Source of the DNA: Triplophysa rosa
Taxonomy: Eukaryota; Chordata; Actinopteri; Cypriniformes; Nemacheilidae
Assembly: GCF_024868665.1 (NCBI RefSeq)
Contig: NC_079904.1
Span: 2,309,807-2,373,806, forward strand
Direction: 5' to 3'
DNA: 64,000 nt
A model generated the notes under the pieces. It was given only the letters and a program-made list of their open reading frames with translations. It did not search any database and was not told the DNA's origin. Below are positions 59,795 to 64,000 of the stretch, piece by piece (position 1 is the stretch's first letter; each line of letters begins with the position of its first letter). The position numbers and the translations under genes are program-made.

Positions 59795-59829
59795 CATATG
59801 GAGCTTTTACATAATAGTTTTCCAGTTAT

Positions 59830-59870
<41 letters not shown>
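59762..59870. repeat. Paired CA and GT microsatellites
   Basis: (CA)n at 59762-59791 and (GT)n at 59832-59869, 40 bp apart and mutually complementary, so the region can form a hairpin. Further GT tracts are at 60137-60159 and CA at 60353-60375. Confidence 0.93.
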
Positions 59871-59873
<3 letters not shown>

Positions 59874-60305
59874 GTCACCGTGTGGAGTGGGTGTGTGTGT
59901 GACAGGAATAGCTCTGTGCTGCACGTCTGTGTGTCTCCACCTCTGCCTCCGTTGTGTGTCTGTTTGTGTGTTTCTGCTTGTGTGGTGAGTTCTGGTGGAA
60001 GTGTCTGTTAAATGACAGTAGTTAAATGCATCATGAGCTGCGAGTATTTTTAATACAGAAGAAGCTAAAAAAATACAGGGGTGTGTATGTTTTGGTGTGC
60101 TGTTTTTAGGGTCGGTTTGCTCAACCTCTTTCTCTGTGTGTGTGTGTGTGTGTGTGTGTGCTGGTTGTGGATTAATGTATGTTTATCACTTGATCACATG
60201 TTCTGGTTGACACCGTTCACACTGAATCATTATTACTGTAAAAGTATACTGAAGAAAATGTTGGTCATGGTCACAGGTTTTGATCAGACGTCTTTCTGTT
60301 TTCAG

Positions 60306-60348
60306 GCCTATTGATGCTCTTATCTGACTGACCTGCAACTGAGATCAG
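60306..60348 (+). other. dtnb: Possible 5' untranslated exon of dtnb
   Basis: 43 bp bounded by a good acceptor (CTTTCTGTTTTCAG) and donor (ATCAG|GTAACA), on the dtnb strand, 1.5 kb before its first coding exon. There is no ATG. Pairs of splice signals this good are uncommon by chance, but there is no independent support. Confidence 0.3.
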
Positions 60349-61895
60349 GTAACACACACACACACACACACACACAAGTTTGTTTATGTCTTGTAATTTA
60401 TTTGAGGTCATATTTCATATTCACCATTAGCTTAAAAATGTCAAGAGCTTTTGTGTGGGGTTTGTGTCCTTTATGTGCATATCAGGCTTGTGTGTGTGTT
60501 GTACATTGATCTGTTACTTACTGTAAGAAACAACACAAACTGTTTCGATCTCACAGCTTCAGCTGATGTTTGTGAATCTACTGTCTGTGTGTAGTGTATA
60601 TGTTAGATTCCTAAAGTTCTGGAATGACTGTTTGAGAAACAATTCTCACCTGTGACGGCGTGTGTGTAGAAACTCAAACAAAAGGATCTAAAAACTAAAT
60701 GAAACAAAAATGATTCAAATGAATTGAATAGACATTGAGTAAATACAGAAATAATAAGAGATGTAGTGTTTACTGAAGTGCAGCGAGAAAAAGATTCGCC
60801 ATTTTACTTTAGTGAAAGTTAGTTGTGTTTGACTTTACTTTTGTCACTCTTTTTTGCCTCTGTATCCCTGAGGATTATGGGTAAGTCTAACTAGAGGCCC
60901 TGAAATCTTTGCAGGAATCCGTGTTTATATGTGTGTGTGTGTGTGTGTACCATTTAAAAGTTTAGAGTCACTTGACTTGCACTTGTTTTTATGGTCTCAA
61001 ACACCTTTTGATCTGAATCTGTAAATCTGAATGTTTGAAATTTGTCATGTGGAGAAAAAGCGTTACTGTGCCAACGTGATCTTTTTTCCATTACAAAACA
61101 AAACGTATTTAAATAATGTTTTTGAAATGGATGACTTGGACTGAATAATGAAGTAGAGCAGCGAAGTAGAGCAGCAAATAAAAGCCCAGAATAGTTGAGA
61201 TTTCAAGAAGCCTTTAAAAAAGCCAAGAGAACATTCTAGTAGTCAAAGGGTAAAGACATTGATGATTTACATTTAGCAGACACTTTTATCGAATAATACA
61301 CTTTTTATTATTATTAATGTTGGATATTTTCAAGTCAGAACACAATACTCACATTTTATAATTTACTGATGAGTTTGCTATTGTTCTTAAATATGGGTAA
61401 ACTATAAATTATAAATAAGGCAGTGACCCTAAACTTTGTTTATGTACATTTATGTACGTGTGTGTGTATATGTTTGTACATGCAATAGTGCATGCAGCTA
61501 GTGGAGTTTTTTATTCAAATGAAAGTGTTTTTGAAACTCAGTCATGTGCCAAATGTCAATTTCAGAAACAGAGAGGAAGTGGTTATCTGATTTATTTTTG
61601 ACACTGTTGCTAGGGGTCTGTGAGTGGTTGCCCACCTCCTCATCTTTACCTGATTACACAATACATTTTTGGCGACCCGATCAAAAAAACCCCAAAAAAC
61701 CGCACATAAAAGTGCATGTGATCAACTTTACATTTGTAGTGTAGTTAAGTATTCTTTAAGTTTGCAGTCTGTCCTGATGCGCCCTGGACAGCAGTGGAGG
61801 GACGTCGACATACTCTCAAGACTTTATCGGCAACACAGAAACCCACGAAAAGTGCAAAGTTTGTCATAGATATGATATTTATACTCTGTTTGTAG
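60349..61895. other. Upstream DNA or 5' intron of dtnb
   Basis: AT-rich with a Tc1-like fragment starting ACCATTTAAAAGTTTAGAGT at 60950, a SINE-tail fragment near 61268-61292, and GT runs at 60929-60946. No coding exon was recognised before 61897. Confidence 0.4.
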
Positions 61896-61896
61896 G

Positions 61897-63036
61897 ATGA
61901 TAGAGGAGGCGGGCCGGCGGGGGAATGTCATGGCTGATAGGAAGCAGATCTTCACAGACATGAGTGAGTCATGAACTGTGTGACCTTTGACCTCACTGCA
62001 AATGTTAACATGATTGTGATTTTAAATGCGAAGTATTACAGATACCGATGTGTGGCTTTTATACTTCAGAGGCACAGAATTTTGACGCCATCCGGCTGTC
62101 CACGTACAGAACGGCCTGCAAGCTTCGATTTATACAGAAGAAATGCAACCGTGAGTGATAAAAGCAAATATCTGTCAACCGTGCATATCTGTATATATGC
62201 AGTTAGAAATGTTAGAAATAAAATGAAATTTTATTCCGTTTTATTTGTCTGGTAAAATAAACAAAATGTGCATAATGTATTCTGGAGAATAACTCTATTG
62301 ACACGTTTATGTGTTCATTTGTTTATACAACACACTTCAATAAATTTGTTTTTATTTAAAAAAACTGCATTTTTATGTCAGAAAGCTTTAATCCTTTTAA
62401 ACGTTTGAATATTTGAAATTTGTTTTGTATTACACTGTGTCCTAACGTCATGACAAGAAGTATTTCATAAACAAGTCACTCGTGGTGTAGTTTTGTCACA
62501 TTTGAGGACGTCAACTGGTTCGGACACAGTGTTATATTTGTGGAAGTGTTTTTATAAAACAGACATATAAAACACTGATGTTTTTTTAATGCGTCTCATT
62601 TAGGCCCCTTAAGGGAATTTAGGACCATTAGTTAAGGTCATCTGGCATCCTTTTTTTAAGTGCATCTGGTTGACGTGTGGAACATGATCGAGGCGATTCG
62701 TGATAACGGTCTGAACACACTGGACGTCTGTACCGAGATCAGCGTGGCTCGACTGGAGACCATCATCACCTGTATCTATCAGCAGCTGAACAAACGCCTG
62801 CCCACCACACACCAGATCAACGTCCAGGACAACACCAGCCTGCTGCTCAACTTCCTGCTGACGGCTCTCGACAGGTGCGCGCGCGTGTGTGAGCGTGTGT
62901 CCTGCGCTCGGGTTTGTGAATGATGTTCTGACGGAGCGTGTGTTTTACAGCGATGCTCAGGGGAGGTTGACGGTATTCCCTGTGAAGGTGATGCTCTCAG
63001 TGTTGTGTGGAGGAAAACTGCTGGATAAACTTCGAT
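61897..63036 (+). CDS. dtnb: Beta-dystrobrevin, first four coding exons
   Basis: Cytoplasmic member of the dystrophin-associated complex; binds dystrophin/utrophin and syntrophins at the membrane. Exons: 61897-61963, 62070-62150, 62661-62874, 62951-63036, with phases that join without a break to 149 codons. The start codon follows the acceptor TTTGTAG by one base. The protein begins [10 protein letters not shown] and contains [12 protein letters not shown], then [15 protein letters not shown], then [15 protein letters not shown], then LLNFLL, the helical EF-hand-like N-terminal domain shared with dystrophin. GLNTLD and TEIS favour beta over alpha dystrobrevin, although RGN at residues 8-10 is alpha-like. 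Exon 3 uses an AAG acceptor (62658-62660), less common than CAG/TAG. ZZ finger and coiled coils must lie beyond 64000. Confidence 0.93.
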
Positions 63037-63175
63037 GTAAGTTCAAACACGAGCCTCGCTAGTGTCAGACATTAATATGTATATGTAGATGCCACGTTCG
63101 ACCGATCCAGATGTGTCGACGTGACTGCCATTTTGGAACAGTCAACATTTCGGTTGCTGTCATCACTCAAAGTAA

Positions 63176-63449
63176 AAATAGTTCGCCCAAAAATGAAAGT
63201 TTGGTCATTATTTATTCATGCCGTTTAATCCTGTATATGACTCTTTCCCCTGCAGAACACAAATAAAGATATTTAGAAAAATGTCTCAGCGGTTTTGTGT
63301 CCATGCAATGGAAGTCGATGGGTTTCAGTGTTGTTTGGTTACTAACGTTCCTCAAATATCTTCTTTTGTGTTCTGCAGAAGAACGTCATACAGGTTTGAC
63401 ATGAATTAATGATAAAAAAATAAATAATTTTTGGGGTGAACTATCCATT
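63176..63449. mobile_element. Cyprinid MITE, AGGGATAG family, in dtnb intron 4
   Basis: Contains ATAGTTCGCCCAAAAATGAA at the left and GGGGTGAACTATCCA at the right, with the family's internal words. Outermost bases are eroded. Confidence 0.82.
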
Positions 63450-63601
63450 TAACTAGTAACTTCCAAATGCTCATAGGAGCACAACATTGTGCAGGTTTAT
63501 GGTATAGGATAGTCTTTGAGATCTCAGCAGTGCTGCCCCCTAATGGACGGAGAGGTGAATGACAATATGAACACACGACTGATCTAATAAGTATCATTAT
63601 T

Positions 63602-64000
63602 AGGGATGTAACGATTCACTCAGCTCACTATGCGATTCACGATTCTGATCTCACGATGCGATTTTTCACGATTTACTCAATATATTTTTACAAAATGAGT
63701 TGAAACAAATTAGAAATGAACAACTTCCCTTGCATTATTTCTTAAATGCTTCACGTTTCTTTGTATAATAAAATTATGTTTTATTTCAAATAACAAAACT
63801 AAACTCCAATTTATAGCAAATTAATAATAGAAAAAGTCTCTTTAATATAAACAAACTAATACTGTCTGTGCTTTTCTTGGATTTTTTTGCATTTAAGAAA
63901 TATCAGCATGTCCACGTTTAGGTTTGCAGTGAACATGGCGGCCCCTGCTGTTCAAAAAATGTATTGCGATTCAGTTCACACCTCAACCGATTTGAATCGT
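63602..64000. mobile_element. Left part of a hAT-type element, cut by the window edge
   Basis: Begins TAGGGATGTAACGATTCAC, a typical hAT-type terminus with internal CGATT/AATCG words. The right end is outside the window, so size and target duplication cannot be read. Confidence 0.6.

Overview
This 64 kb window is vertebrate chromosomal DNA, almost certainly from a cyprinid-type teleost fish. The evidence is intron-split vertebrate genes with GT-AG junctions, long CA/GT and GATA microsatellites, a dense load of short DNA transposons of the kinds typical of carp and zebrafish relatives, and tRNA-derived SINEs. There are no bacterial operons, no CRISPR arrays, and no rRNA or tRNA genes that I can support. 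Most short open frames are noise in AT-rich or microsatellite DNA.

Four protein-coding genes can be read. (1) lin28b, minus strand, first two coding exons at 9040-9751. The rest lies to the left, and about 9 kb of its second intron fills the start of the window. (2) rab10, minus strand, complete in six coding exons (21554-34951, 201 codons), with introns packed with hAT-type elements. (3) kif3c, plus strand, complete in eight coding exons (38172-51128, 754 codons), with the whole motor domain in one large exon. (4) dtnb (beta-dystrobrevin), plus strand, first four coding exons (61897-63036), continuing past the right edge. Exon phases join without error in all four: rab10 sums to 606 nt and kif3c to 2265 nt, both multiples of three.

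The order rab10 - kif3c - dtnb matches the human 2p23 neighbourhood (RAB10, KIF3C, ASXL2, DTNB), except that I find no asxl2 between kif3c and dtnb. rab10 and kif3c are head to head about 3.2 kb apart. lin28b lies beside rab10 here, whereas in human it is on another chromosome (6q).

The 9.8-21.5 kb interval between lin28b and rab10 holds no recognised gene. It does hold three open exon-like frames ending in good splice donors, plus CRE-like and CTCF-like motifs. A fourth such frame lies at 53.7 kb. These are the best leads for unannotated genes. The transposon landscape is readable to base resolution in several places: three hAT-type elements with 8-bp target duplications in rab10 intron 1, three MITEs flanked by TTAA, one MITE nested inside another with the empty site recoverable, and a broken BED-finger hAT transposase in rab10 intron 5. 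Regulatory leads include a perfect-palindrome RFX X-box in kif3c intron 1 and GT-repeat tracts touching two kif3c splice sites. I see no clear novel multi-gene system.
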